Of a stretch of 64,000 bases of DNA, positions 27,522-39,939 are shown in pieces; the first letter of the stretch is position 1; the number at the start of each line of letters is the position of its first letter. The stretch covers positions 1,006,231 to 1,070,230 of the forward strand of contig KL647304.1 in the NCBI GenBank assembly GCA_000727475.1, written 5' to 3'. Origin of the DNA: Sarcocystis neurona (taxonomy: Eukaryota; Apicomplexa; Conoidasida; Eucoccidiorida; Sarcocystidae). Below the pieces are notes generated by a model. That model was given only the letters and a program-made list of their open reading frames with translations. It had not been told where the DNA came from and ran no database searches. The position numbers were made by a program, and so were the translations under genes.

Positions 27522-28049
27522 GCTAACAGGCGCGCACCGATACACCAACATATATATGAGGGTGTCTGGATCCGTAGCTCTATTTTGTATGAAAATAAAG
27601 ATATATATATATGTATGTTTGAGTTGATGTGTAAGTCTTTGCTACTTTTCTTTACCTGCGCGTCTCTCTCTGTACCTCTCGACAATCGTTGGCGCCACTT
27701 TCGTTGCTTGCAGCTCAAGCGCTTGTCGCTGCCGTGTGCTTTGTGCGAGAGCTTCTCCACACGACGAGAAATCTGAATATTCGAGAGTAACCCCTTACGC
27801 GTTCATATAAGTAAATATTAGTTCAAAAGCAGCATCACATATATGTATATATATTCGTGACTGCATATATATATATATATATATATGTGCATGTGTATAC
27901 ACAGACGTGTAGATGTGTGTGTGTGTGTATAGGTCTGTCTGAGATTCTTTCTATCGTTGCAACCGTTATATGAAGTTTAAAAGTGACTTTTTGATCACGT
28001 AGAATGGCGTCCTTTTACTGTTTCACTTCTTCGGTTTTGCCTTCTTCAG

Positions 28050-28181
28050 TCGTCGCACTTACTGACGCAGTGAGTCGACTCACGCATGTAGATCGCCAGC
28101 AGCGCGGCAAAACTCCGGCCAAAATTCTCGAGAAGAAATATCTCAAGAAAGGGGGTCTCCTTGCAAGCGAAGTCGTTCACA
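28050..28181 (+). CDS. large split gene, exon G
   Basis: 132 bases from a TGCCTTCTTCAG acceptor to a strong GTAAGT donor, phase 1 at both ends. It encodes VALTDAVSRLTHVDRQQRG, then a Lys-rich helix (KTPAKILEKKYLKKGG) and LLASEVVH. The donor is one of the best in the gene. Confidence 0.76.
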
Positions 28182-28693
28182 GTAAGTGTTCTTCTACTTT
28201 TCTGGCGATATTCCCCGAGCACGGGAAAACTAAACCTCTTCTTATTGTTCTTCCTTGGCGGTCTATATCTTTCAGCTACATATCGGGACGACGCACGTAC
28301 GTATCTATCCCCCGAGCTCTTCTTATCTACCATACAGACGTGCGCAATAAATATATGTACGAAGGGAACCGCCTAGCATTCGCCGGACACACGCAGAGTA
28401 GCTGTGTATATGTGCGTATCCGTCTGGCTTCCTACATACACACACAGACACGTGTATAGGAACTCTTCACACATATCATCTACATATATGGATGAGTATA
28501 GGCAGGCACAAACATACATGTATCGGTGTGTTTCTGGACTCCTCCCTCTGTCTCCTCATATTTACCGTTTTCGTCTCTCTCTTTCTGTAAACACATTTAG
28601 ACAGAACTCTTGCGACGTACTGGTGAATCTCTCGCCTGCTGCTGCTGGTGCTGCGCTGTTGCTGGTGCTGCACTGCTGCTGTTGCTGCTGCAG

Positions 28694-28963
28694 TGATGGA
28701 GCAGATTTTTTTGTTTCAGACGACGGGAGCTCTGCAGAACTGCGCAGAAGTTTCTGTCCAAAATTTGTTGAAAGCAGGCAGCCAGGCCTGGGCCCGCAGC
28801 GTTCTCAAGATAATGCGTACTGAGAAGCTCAAACCGCCGTTTGCGGCACCTCGGGATCTTGCAAGTCTTTGCCTTTCTTCGCTGAACTTCGTCTTTGGAA
28901 GAGAATCGCATCATCGGTGTAACGACCGCTGGCGACAGCTGCAGCCCGGGCCGCCTGCCATCG
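28694..28963 (+). CDS. large split gene, exon H
   Basis: 270 bases, phase 1 at both ends, from a TGCTGCTGCAG acceptor to G|GTACGG. It encodes about 90 residues: MEQIFLFQTTGALQNCAEV, an amphipathic helix (VQNLLKAGSQAWARSVLKIM), a KPPFAAPRDLASLCLSSLNF segment and a basic end (RCNDRWRQL). An internal acceptor (TTTGTTTCAG at 28719) and donor (28916) could give a shorter exon, but those are out of phase with the neighbours. Helical-repeat-like composition; family not recognised. Confidence 0.76.
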
Positions 28964-29309
28964 GTACGGACAGTCTGTCAACTTTGCTTCGTTTGTGCAC
29001 ACACGTGTTTGCAGAGAACGAGAGATCCAGAAAAGGAGAAAAAGAAAGAAAGGGAGAAAAAAGGAGGGAAGAATGGAGGGGAAAAGGTATCTTTGGACTT
29101 GTAGACGTGAACGACTCCTTGTCGGGTGTGGAGGCTAATGAGTCTCTGCATAACTAAACAGAGCGTGAGAGAAAAAAAGAAAGGCAGACAGACAGACGGA
29201 CGGAGAAAAGGGAGAAACCAAAAGGAAGAGATACAGCGGACACCAGAGAGAGAGAAAGAAGGTAAAGAAAGACACAAAGACGTAAATTGGAGAGAAGACG
29301 ACAACGTCT

Positions 29310-29920
29310 GTTATGTCGCAGGTGTACGTACAGTCAACCGATGAGGAACACGCGCACAGGGAGAAAGGAGAGAAAAAAGACGCCCATTCACTGCGTTCAC
29401 TTCAGGTGTACGACGCACAGTCAAACGAAGAAGAGCAGGGACGCACAAAGGGAAAAGAGAGAGAAGACAATCTTCACCTGCGTCCACTCTAGGTGAACGT
29501 ACAGTCAAACGAAGAGTAGAAGGAATTCAGAGAGAGAGAAAAAAGAGAGGACGAAACGCTTACCTGGGCTTGTTCTACGTGTACGTACAGTCAAATGAAG
29601 TGGAACTGGGGTACAGAGACAGAAAAGAGATAAAAGACTTGAGTACGTTTCAGGCGTACGCACAGTCAAAGAAAGGAGAACAGGAAGGGACACAGAACAA
29701 GAGGGAAAAGAGAAGAAGACCCCTGCCTGGGCGTGTTCCAGGTGTACACGCAGTCAAGCGAAAAGGAAAAGGCGTACAAAAAGAGACAGGAGAGAGAAGA
29801 CGACGCCGCCTGTTTCGTTTCAGGTGTACGTACAGTTGAACGAAGAAGAACAGGGATACAGACAGAGAAGAGAGAAGACGACTTGGGTCCCTTCCAGGTG
29901 TACGTACACTCAGCCGTGCG
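29310..29920 (+). repeat. ~83 bp minisatellite, eight copies, each with an acceptor-like core
   Basis: The core (C)AGGTGTACGTACAGTCAA recurs near 29321, 29405, 29491, 29578, 29653, 29740, 29823 and 29898 (spacing 75-87 bp). Each core is followed by a purine-rich half (GAAGAAGAACAGGGA, AGAGAAGACGAC). Several copies are preceded by TTTCAG or CCAG. It sits in the intron between exons H and I. Confidence 0.92.
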
Positions 29921-30244
29921 GATACTCGTGGACGACTCTCGGGAGTCAGAAAGCGACACGAGCACCTTGATGCAGAAATAGCAGCAAGTGTAGAGGAAGA
30001 CGAGGAACTCCCGCCTGTAGAATTTATGGGTGAAGTGATTTTCTACACGTCCGAGGACAGTAGACCTTCCGCAACGCACACAAAAACAAGAAGATGCGTG
30101 GGCACATGTACTCGTGTAAAAGTACCGCTGCAAGCGATTCTGCAACAGGTCGCGCAGCAGCTGCCTGGGCGCCGGAAACGGCGACTTCCCCCCGGCGGCA
30201 GAGAGAGCTGGCAGAGACAGGAAATTCAAATTGCTGCTGTATAG

Positions 30245-30605
30245 ACACCGCAACAAAATAGCACCAGCCACAAAACAACGACAAAGAAAGCGTGCGCCTC
30301 TATATTTGCTATCTAACCACTTTATAAATATATATCTGTAAATGGGGGGAGATAGACACTGACAGCAATGAACGTGCGCGTCCCTACACTGCCTACATTA
30401 TATATATATATATATATATGGCAGCAGAGAGACAGCGACAGCAAAGAAGACGCTTGTCCCTATACTGTCCAGTCTCTCTCTCCCTTTCTCTCTCTGTCTC
30501 TCACCATCTGTCAAGATATATATATATATACATATATATATGAGAGCAGAGCCACACCGACAACCAAGAAGGCGCGCGTCTCAATATTTGCTCTCTAGTG
30601 TTATA
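30245..30605. repeat. ~80-120 bp tandem repeat, four copies
   Basis: Units carry CAAAGAAGACG or CAAGAAGGCG, then GCGTC or GCCTC, a short T/C word and TATTTGCT or TACTG, and a TA run. Copies lie near 30280, 30365, 30440 and 30560. Confidence 0.75.
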
Positions 30606-31724
30606 TATCCATCTGTGCATGTATGTGTACACGTATATGTATTGATGTGTATGTAGGGCTTAGATTGCTGCTACTGCGTTGGAGCCCCCATTGTAAATAG
30701 GGGGAGCGTTGTGTGTGCAAAGGTTTTCAAGGTCCAGAGAAAGTAAAAGTAGACAGAGAAGAATGTCAAAAGTGTGGACAGGAGAAAGCAAAAAGAAAGA
30801 GGTAGTTCGTAGAAAGGCAAGAGGGGGGCTGGAAAGTGTGGACAGGAGAGCGTTTGCTGTGGGGCGTGCTGGGCCCTTTTTTCGAAAGTTTCTCGAGTTT
30901 CCTCTCGATATTCAAGAAGCTGCCTTTTTCCCTTTTCTTTCTGTCTCACCATTCCCTTGGTGGGTGCTCCTGCGCTACTACTCTCCGACCCATACCCAAG
31001 CTATCTTTTCCTTGCAGAGCCCTGCATGGCACCGAACATACTCATGCACATGGTTATTTCTCTATCTCTCTCCTAATATATATTTACATATATATATGTA
31101 TATATATGTTTACATGTATACATGTTTGTACAGACATATGTATACGTCGAGTTCTCTTTCTCTTTCTATCTCTTTGTAGGTGTATCTCTGTATGTACACG
31201 TAGAAACATCTACACATGTGTGTGATAACGTCCACGTAAAAGCCTCTCTCTGTAATAGGTATATGTATAGACGTATACGTGTCTGATTTTCTAGTTATTT
31301 CTGTGATATACCGCACATGTACGAGCTCTTCTTCAACTGACACATTTTGATAAATTTACTTGTGTCCTCAATTCTCCAGTGACCCATGTAGAAGCGAAGA
31401 AGCAAATGAGTATCACTCACCGAAACAGACATATATCCTGAGCGTCACTTGTGGACTTCCTCTATCTACGTGGACAGAAAGACGCACACGGCTACTCAAC
31501 AAAGCTTCTATTCTTGTATACGAAGAAATTGACTGCATATATGCATATATGTGTATGTGTGTTTATGAAGAGGGATGGTGTTCTGCCGGTACGTCACGCC
31601 CGCGCTGAGTCCACTGCCGCCACAGACGAAACCAGGGGAAATTTTCCTTCTTTTCCATATGTGTAATTTTGTACAAACATCCAACAGATGCCATTACATG
31701 TACACGAGAGAGAATTACTTAACA

Positions 31725-32165
31725 TTTATATATATATATATATATGTACACAATCATACATAGACATATGTATTAGTGTATGTATAGGCGTGTATATACA
31801 CATTTAAGCGTGTATATACATATATATGTTTATCTATGTGTATACATATATATACACACTTGTACATACTTATATGCGTCCATATCTATGTAAATACTAT
31901 ATATACTCTTTTATACATCTACATACATTTGTATATACAGATTTATAGATAGATGCACAATTCTATGTATCTACATATATATACACATCTATATGTATAT
32001 ATATATATATATACGTGCATGTACATGTATATACTATATAGTCATTTATACATCCATATACATATGTATATACAGATATATAGATAGGCTCACATATCTA
32101 CGTATATACATATATATGCACGTTTAACCTATAATATATATATATATATCAAAGTATACAAATGT
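31725..32165. repeat. TA-rich block with GCGTGTATATACA and dipyrimidine words
   Basis: Continuous TATATA/TACATA microsatellite with two related sub-blocks (ACAGATTTATAGATAGA near 31938 and ACAGATATATAGATAGG near 32072). No coding signal. Confidence 0.75.
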
Positions 32166-32331
32166 ATGTCTGTAGGTGGATAGATACACATCTCAAAGTT
32201 TGTTCGTACACATACATATATATATATATATAATGATAGGTACACATATGTGCGTACGATGTATAGAAAGAAGAAGCGTAAAGGAACACATTGCTGCTAA
32301 GGGACTGGTGCTGCTGCTACTGTTGCTGCAG

Positions 32332-32403
32332 TTGTTCAAAGACGCGCAAGTGAACTTCGGCAACGTCTTGATAGCCAATGTATATCTCCTGAACCGCAAA
32401 TAA
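32332..32403 (+). CDS. large split gene, exon I
   Basis: 72 bases from TGTTGCTGCAG to a perfect GTAAGT donor. In phase 1 it reads VQRRASELRQRLDSQC, then ISPEPQI, a charged helix, and joins in frame to exon H. A competing frame reads LFKDAQVNFGNVLIANVYL but ends in a stop before the donor. Donor quality and phase favour the first reading. Confidence 0.55.
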   Translation: MFKDAQVNFGNVLIANVYLLNRK

Positions 32404-32419
32404 GTAAGTATCCTGCGTT

Positions 32420-32930
32420 TTTTGCCAATGAAAGTCCATAGCAACAGCAGCAGGACAGCCACCAGAGCGGCAACGGTAGAGGAGGCCGCGCAGTGGCAGC
32501 AGCGGAAAGAGAGAAGGCAACAGCAGTAGCAGCAGGAACAGAAAGAGCAGCAGACAGGGAGAGCCAGCAGCGGAGAAGTTTGAAAAACAAGCAGCAGAGG
32601 CGGTCGCCAGCAACAGCAGCACCGTCGGAGGGAGTCAGACAGAGAAAGAGAGAGTAGCAGCAGCACCAGTTTCCCCAAGACGAAGAGAAGCAGGTGGGAC
32701 AAAAGCTGCAGAGAAAGAAGAGCAGCAGAACGAACCCAGAGAAGCAGCTACAGCTACAGCAGCAGCAACTGCATCAGCAGCAGCAATAAGAGCAACAACA
32801 GCTGCAGCAACAGTAGCAGGACTAGCAATGGCAGCAGCAACAACAGCAACAACTGAGGCGCGCGGTAGCGCCGAATAAGACGGGGAGAAAAGTCGAAGAG
32901 CACAAGGACCGATCTTCAACGCCGAAGATG
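32420..32930 (+). repeat. CAG-rich triplet block, fragmented coding potential
   Basis: CAGCAG/GCAACA repeats after exon I. Each + frame is open for part of the block (Gln-rich, Ala-rich or Ser-rich) and then stopped, so no single frame crosses it. It may be an intronic triplet tract, or exons that I cannot place. Confidence 0.7.
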
Positions 32931-33284
32931 AATTGCGACAAGTACGCCAAGGCACGCTGCGTTTCTCTTCACTCTCTTTTAACCATAAATATCTCTCTAA
33001 CTACCTCTAAACATATATATATATATATATATATGTATACACATACATATACATGTATACATGTATACGCACACGCATATATGTATATGATTACTATTCA
33101 CACGCATATACATGTAGATATCAGAATTCCCTCATTTTCGAGCATACGTCCTTCTTTGAAATTTATCTCTCCTAGACCGGCCTTCGTTTGTTTTAGTCGG
33201 AGGAATACATACCTGTGACTCTCTTTTCTTCTCTGAACAGAGATACACACATCGACACGCGTCTTCAACACCATTATACCAATG

Positions 33285-33286
33285 TA

Positions 33287-33320
<34 letters not shown>

Positions 33321-33543
33321 CGCATCATTGACCATATCTCCAAAACTGAATACATAAATATATATGTATATACACAGAGAGGGAGAGAGATGTAGATACA
33401 TAGATAGATAGGTATATATGCATACACGTGTCCACCTACATAAACAGACGGATCTAACAATATCCACATATATATACATACAGACATACATCCATACGCA
33501 TGTAGATGTGCATATGTATATACGCATATCTACATCTATACAA

Positions 33544-33578
<35 letters not shown>

Positions 33579-33680
33579 CACACACACACACACACACACA
33601 CCTACATGGGGATATGGGTACATATGTATGCAGGTATGTATGCATGTATATATATACATATATGCAAGAATCTACAAAGA
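33285..33680. repeat. TA, GA and CA microsatellite cluster
   Basis: Perfect TA runs near 33290 and 33543, an (AG)n run near 33564 and a (CA)n run at about 33580-33602. Confidence 0.85.
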
Positions 33681-34229
33681 CAGTTCCATAGATATACAAA
33701 AAGGTGGTTATATAGAGAATTTGCTTGTGGCAAAGAAGTAGACGAAGCTACGTTTGTCGACGCTGGGAGGAGAGTAATTCTGACATGGGTGATAGCAGCA
33801 GCAGATGCAGAGAAGATGTTTTTGGAGACTGAAAAACGACAGAGAATCTGCTGAAAGACAGCGGGACTTGCACCGACCAAGAATTGTGAAGGAGAGAGGG
33901 GCACCAAAGAATAAGAAGCAGCAGCAGAGACAGCGCTGCTGCTTTTCGTAAGCAGACGCAAGAAGCAACGGCACGCCGACTTCTTCGTCCACAAATATTT
34001 TCTTTGACGAGACAGCAAAAAGAAGTTCTAGCTGTCTCCACGCGACGTCCATGCCCCTGACTAGTTCTCCGAACGCAAAACGCCGAGAACGTCTTCGATG
34101 GAGAGAGACAGAGCAGCAACAACAGCAAACTCTCCTGGCGCTGCAGCCAAGTATATGTCTCCGTTTGACACCTCCCTGCTTGTGCTGCGTCCGCGCAGCA
34201 CCCACACTCGTAACAAATTTTCTCACAAA

Positions 34230-35745
34230 ATTATTATGTCTCCTGTTTTCTCGCGGACCCGCTCTCCTCTGTGTGTCTCCCCGTCTCCTCGTCTCTCCCT
34301 CTCCGTCCGTCTCCTCGTCTGTCGGTGTCTCTCACTCTTCCTCTCTCTTTTTCTTCCTGTTTGTCTCAGTGACTCTCTTCCAAATATTCCCGGGGATTTC
34401 GCTGCCTTCCTTTCCTGTTTGTCGTCTCCTCCTGCCCTTCCTGTTAGTCTCTGCGTTTCTCTCTCTTTCTCTTGCTGTCTCCCTGCCCGTCTCTCTGTCT
34501 CTCTTCGTCTGTCGTTGTCTCACTCTCTGTCTTTTCCTGTCTCTCTCACTTTCTCTCTGACTTCCTCTCTTTCACATTTGCCGGCAATTTCTGCTGCTGT
34601 CTCCCCATCCTCTTCGTCTTTTTCTCTCTGTCTGTCTGTCTTCTATCTGCCCGCTCTCTTTTCTGGTCATCTTCTCACTCTCCCTTTCTTCCTCTCTGTC
34701 TGTCTCTCTCTTTTCCTCTCACTGATTTTCTCCTTCATTGAGAGACCTCCCCGGCATTTCCTGTCCCTTCCTCTCACTTCTTATTTTCTCTTTTCGTCTC
34801 CCTCTCTCTTCCTGTCCCACTCTCAGTTTCTCTATCTTCGCCTCTGGGTTTCCGACTTCCCCCCTCTCCGTATTTCTGCTGACAACATCTTTCTCTTTTT
34901 TCACCCCCCCTCCTTGTCCGTTCCTCTCTCTTCTTCTCTTTCGCTCGCCCTCTCTTCCCCTTTTATCCCTTGGGCAGGCCCGGGTGAATTCTTCTCCGCG
35001 TATCTTCGTGCGACTCGAAGGCTCGCTCTGTCGCTGGAGACTCTCTGCCGCACCGCAGCTGCTTCCCGATAAAACCGCGATCTCTTGGCAGTTTCCTTTT
35101 CTCTTTTTTCTCTCTCTGTAACTGGTCTGTTAATACTTCTTCCCCTCAACGAATCTCTTGTCAAGCGACGTATCTTCGAACATTTTTCTGCGGCAAGAGA
35201 GAAAACTCCTGCGCAGCCTTCAAGACCGTGACCTCTTGGCCTCTTCGCCAAGAACAGATTTCGCCTCCTCCCATCGTACTTTCTTCACAAACCATTTCTT
35301 CCTCTTTTCTGTCCCCTCTCTTTTACCCCCGTCCCCCCCCTCCTCCGGACGATTTTTCGTTCTTCCTCTCCTGGCACGTCGCCTCTGCGTTGGTGTTGCT
35401 TTCTCACGTCTTCAGCGTCGTCTTGTTTTTCTGCCGACGCCCTGAAGCCACTAGTTTCTGCCACCGTTGCTGCTGACCAATTTCTTCTCCTCACGCACAC
35501 AGACGACTCTTCGTCTTTTCGTTGTTATTCGCCTTCTGCTTTGCCTTTCTTTTATTCCCTCCTGCCTCTTCTTGCTGCTCCTCTCCTTTCCCTCTTTGTC
35601 GATCTTTTGCATATACCTGAAGTTGTTTTTTTGTTCTTTCGCCTCCACTGTGGAAGACTTTCTTTCTTCTTGTTTTCTGCTCTTCTACGTTTCCTCTCTT
35701 TCTCTTCAGCTTGGCCTCCTCCCTACCCCTCTCACTGCTCCCCAG
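34230..35745 (+). repeat. ~1.5 kb polypyrimidine tract, interrupted at 34.97-35.26 kb
   Basis: CTCTCTGTCTC and TTCCTCTC words for about 1.5 kb on the + strand, ending at the acceptor of exon L. The interruption at 34975-35260 contains possible tiny exons (34978-35007 reading PGEFFSAYL, and 35198-35227 reading RKLLRSLQD), both phase 1 at both ends. I rate these tiny exons low. Confidence 0.82.
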
Positions 35746-35814
35746 AGTGTCTCGACGCTGCAGAAAATTATATGGAAACTTCTTCAGATCAACAAACGGC
35801 TACTAATCGAGGAG
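35746..35814 (+). CDS. large split gene, exon L
   Basis: 69 bases from CACTGCTCCCCAG to a GTAAAC donor. Two frames are open. The phase-1 frame (CLDAAENYMETSSDQQTA) joins in frame to exon M, while the phase-0 frame (STLQKIIWKLLQINKRLL) looks more protein-like but does not join. The splice sites are good; the frame is uncertain. Confidence 0.5.
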
Positions 35815-35994
35815 GTAAACAAATTATTTCTCTCTTTTTCCTCTCTCTGTTCTGTTGCTCACCTACGTGTCTCCCTCAAGCTCTGTAGACCTGCGTCTCT
35901 ACTTACAAGACTGGCTGCAATCACGAAGAGAGAAGGTTTCCTTCCTCGCCTCCCATTTCTCTATGTGTGTTTGTGTGTGTCTATACATATACCC

Positions 35995-36010
35995 ACAATT
36001 TCTTTTTCTG

Positions 36011-36042
<32 letters not shown>

Positions 36043-36260
36043 GTATACATATATCCACATAAACACCTGTATCTGCATAGATGTACATATGTGCACGCAG
36101 ACACCCAGCTAAGTACTATAGCTCCCTCTCGCTCTTTCAAACTTTCTCTCTCTCTGTATATATATATATGTACGCAGACACAATACTATCTGTGGTGTCA
36201 GCCTCTTTTGACCTTTCAATCTCTCTCTCTACATATATTTATGAATAAAAGTAGCGCATA
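35995..36260. repeat. ~110 bp tandem repeat, about three copies
   Basis: Units consist of (TC)n, a TA run, a GCAGACAC word and a unique piece (CTTTCAAACTT or CTTTCAATCTC). Copies near 36000, 36140 and 36220. Confidence 0.65.
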
Positions 36261-36659
36261 TATATATATATATATATGTGTACGTGGGTGTCCCTACGTG
36301 TGGGTGTATGTGTCTCGCTGTCTCTCTTTCTCTGCGCTTCCGTCCGTGAGGCCAATTGTGACATGAAGCACGCTGCATTTCTCACGCGTATTTCTACCCA
36401 AACAATCCTCACTGCAAACAATTTCCTCCGCTTTCATCTACCCCGAGATATATATATATACATATGTATGTGTGTTTGTGTGCAATATATATATATATAT
36501 ATATATATCTGTTTCTCTCTGTCGACGCGTCTCTCTTTGCTTAATAAAGAAATTCAAGAAGTTGTCTACGCACCTTCCACAAGGAGAAGACACAGACGTA
36601 TATATCATTTGCTTTCTGTATGCGGCCTTCAATGTGTCTCTCTCTGATTCCATAATAAA

Positions 36660-37000
36660 AGAGATGTAGCTATTCATCCTCTTTATACGCATGTAATATA
36701 TATATAAATATATATGTATGTAGCCTTGATATATGCCAGTGTGCGTTCTATAGCGATATTCACGAGACTGTTCACAAAGTCTCCACATACAAAGATATAT
36801 ATATGTACATAGATAGATACATGCATATGTAAATATAATAGATATATATATATATGTGTAAGTAGCATTCATATATGACAGTGTGTGCTGCATAGCAGTA
36901 GCTTTGAAACTATTCACACAGTTTCCCTGTAGGAAGAAAAGTACATACAAGTGTAAGTAGCTTTCTACGCATGACGGTGTCTCTGCCTTTCTGTTTTAAG
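36660..37000. repeat. ~95-140 bp tandem repeat, two full copies and a partial
   Basis: Copies start near 36718, 36856 and 36950 and share GTA(A)GTAGC, a CATGACAGTGTG-like word and TTCACA(C/A)AGT. Confidence 0.75.
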
Positions 37001-37079
37001 GGAGACGCGCATGCAGCTGTTTATCCCGTTTCCACGTGAGAAAAGGACTACTGGAACTGAATTTTGCTCAAGTGGACCT

Positions 37080-37320
37080 CTCTTTTTTCTTCTCTCGCGA
37101 CAACGATGGTTTCCCTGGCAAATGTGTCTCTCTCCCCCCTCTGTCTGTCTGACTGTCGCTGTCTCTTTGTCTGCCTCTATCTCTCTGTTGCTGTGTCTCT
37201 TACTGTCTGTCTATCTGTCTCTGTCTCTGGCTTTTTGTGTGTCTCTCTTGCTGCCTGATCCCTTCTGTTTATTCTCTGTCTGCGTGTGCCTGTGGACACC
37301 GTCCCGTGTCTCTTGGCGAC
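37080..37320 (+). repeat. pyrimidine/TCTG tract before exon M
   Basis: TCTGTCTG, CTCTCTGT and TTGCTG words on the + strand just upstream of the acceptor. Open frames here are repeat readings. Confidence 0.7.
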
Positions 37321-37323
37321 CAG

Positions 37324-37869
37324 CAATCGCGGGTTTTGACGAATTCAGCGGGCTCACTGCAGCCTTGGTCGACTACATCGCAGCAGCAATCGTGAGCCTC
37401 GCAGCCGACCTGCCGGTGCCGCAGCAGCAGCACAGCAGCACAGATCTGACGCAGTTGCTCCGCGCTATGGAGCAGTACACGTGCGTCGCGGACTGGCTGC
37501 AGCAGCAGAAGCCGCGGAGCGTTGCTGCTGCAGCAGCCTCCGCCCTGGTGGAGCAACAGCAGGAGGAAAAGGCGCCATGGCGTGGGGGTCCGTGGAGAGT
37601 TCCTTCAGTGAGGTCCGAGGCAGCAAAAGGCGCAGAAGAAGAGGCAGCGAAGCGGGCAGAAGACTTTCTTGGGGAGCTGCATTTGCTGAACCCGCAGGCC
37701 CTGGCCGCACATATCGTCTCAGAGGTGCGAGGGATTACCGAGGCCGTGCGCGGGGGCCTTGCTGGCAAGCAAACGATTTCTCAGAGTAACGCGCGTGCTG
37801 CCGGCGCGGTATTCAAACATGTTGCCTGTGGCCGCCACATGCCCTACGCTGCTTATTTGCTGCAGATTA
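37324..37869 (+). CDS. large split gene, exon M (longest supported exon)
   Basis: 546 bases, phase 1 at both ends, from GGCGACCAG to A|GTAAGC. It encodes about 182 residues: an Ala-rich helix (FDEFSGLTAALVDYIAAAI), a Gln run, LTQLLRAMEQYTCVADWLQ, an Ala/Gln-rich part, a basic/acidic linker (KGAEEEAAKRAEDFLGELHL), then ALAAHIVSEVRGITEAVR and a C-terminal HMPYAAYLLQI. The Ala and Gln runs come from CAG/GCA triplets and are typical of eimeriid proteins. It joins in frame to exon N. Likely an all-helical cytosolic or nuclear protein; family not recognised. Confidence 0.86.
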
Positions 37870-38639
37870 GTAAGCGAGAAACACTCAGGAAAACGCCTGC
37901 AAAAAATTCAGGATTCCTTTTGCCAGCAGCGAAGTGCGGAAGGCAAAGGGACCGCCGCGGCTCAGAGCGACAGAAAAAGACAGAGAGATAGACACAGAAA
38001 AAAAATAACAGCGACTCCACCGAAAGAGGACGCTTCCTGCGCGAGCGCCAAGAGATGTGATTGCGGGGTGACACAGGGGAGACAGGGACACCAGGATAGA
38101 GACACAGAGAAAGTGACGCCGCTGCAGGAAGCTCGGTGGACTATATACATGTGGACATGTACAAAAACAAAGCAAAAAAGTAGAGCTTACACCCCGCATT
38201 TCCCCTGTTCCCCTTCCCTCGCCCTTGAGAAAAACTGCTTTTGCCCGTCTTGCAACATATATATATATAACATGTATATGTCCATATATCTGGGGTGTAA
38301 TACATGTATACAGTGCAGATGTACATGTAAGTGTTCTTACTGCTGTGTGCTTCTCACGTGGGGCGCCGTTCTGGAAGGGGGCTGGTCTGCCTCATCTCTG
38401 ATATATATACCTATATGTACATATATATATATATATATATCTTCCTCTTCTATGTGTCCGCGTAAAATTTACTATTCGAATATATGCGTGAGAGTACGCT
38501 AGCGTAGGTTCTATCGTTCACCTGTGTCTCTCTTGCTGCCTAGCAGAGGCCCACGAGCTTAAACATGTCTCCTTCAATACGTAGACACGAACTCCAACAC
38601 ATATATACATATATATGTATATGTACGCAAATGTGTGTG

Positions 38640-39490
38640 CACTTATGTATCTATAACTATCTCTTGGTTTCTGTTTATATCTATCTGTCTACTAACATGT
38701 GTCTGTCTATCTCTCTCTACTCATCTGCTGATCTCTCTCTTTTTGTCTTTCTCTGTTTATATCTCTCCCTGTCTACACCTGTGTATCCATCTATCTATAT
38801 CTATCTCTGTCTACCTATATCTATATCTACCTACATTTATCTGTCTAAATCTCCGTATATCTTTGTATATCTATTTATCCATATCTATATATATCTATCT
38901 ATATCTATATATATATCTGCGTCTCTCTATCTATATCTCTGTATATCTTTGTATACCTATTTATCCACATCTATATATATCTATCTATATCTATCTCTAT
39001 ATATCTATCTACATATGTCCATCTATATCTCTATATATCTGCTTCTTTCTATCTGTATCTCTGTATATCTCTGTATACCTATCTATCTATATCCATATAT
39101 ATATCTATCTATATATAACTGTCCACATCTATCTGTCTACACCTATCTGTCTACATCAATCTATATATATCTACTACCTATACCTAGCTACCTATATCTA
39201 TCTATATCAATTTATATCTATGTGTATCTCTCTATCTAGTTATTTGTCTACATGTATCTCTCTCTCTCTCAACCTGTCTATCCATGTAGGCTTATTCACC
39301 CGCATCTATCTCTCCACACCCGTCTACTTCTATCAATCTATATATATCTATCAGTGTCTATCACTTTCTCTCCGTTTCTATCTATCTATCTAGATATCTA
39401 TCTATCTATGCGTGTGTCTCTCTCTCTCGCTCAACCAACCTATCTGCCTAGACTTACTTACCCCTATAATTCTACTTGTATTTATCAGTC
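38640..39490. repeat. ~850 bp TCTA/TCTG tetranucleotide satellite
   Basis: ATCTATCTATATCTATATATATC with CTCTGTATATC variants repeats throughout. Long Tyr/Ile/Ser frames over it are artefacts of the repeat. Confidence 0.9.
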
Positions 39491-39939
39491 TACATATATT
39501 TAAATGTGCAAATCAAGAATATTTGAGACACGCCCTTGGCTCTATTTATATACGTCTGTATCGGCAAAACACGTGGCCGTAGGAGTAGACACCTACCTAC
39601 GCGTCTCAGCAGACAGGACAGAGACAGCCAGTCAGAGACAGACAGAGGGCGAGACAAAAAATTTTAGACGGATAGAGAAGGACAGCTAACTCCATACAGA
39701 GAGAAACAGAGAGATACTGAGTTCCTCTTCGCTGAGACCTGCCCGAACAATTGTCGTCACTACTACATATATACATATATATACATATGTATTCTTGTAT
39801 TCATCTGAGAAGTGTGTTTATGGTCGTGGAGAGAGATCCATCTACGTTTTTACTACCGAAGAAGTCGCTTGCCTTGTTCTGGCCCCGTTCTGCATTTCTA
39901 TTCCTCGGGGCACGTCTCTTTGCCATATCTCTTCCATTT

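Noticed and set aside
29310..29920. CRISPR-like or direct-repeat array
   Set aside because: Units are contiguous and purine-rich with no unique spacers of constant length, and the context is eukaryotic; it is a minisatellite.
34098..35072. 324-codon Ser/Leu-rich + frame
   Set aside because: It follows a polypyrimidine tract with no internal conservation signal; only the last ~30 codons might be exon.
38565..39393. 224- and 252-codon Tyr/Ile/Ser frames
   Set aside because: They translate the TCTA tetranucleotide repeat; multiple overlapping frames are open for the same reason.
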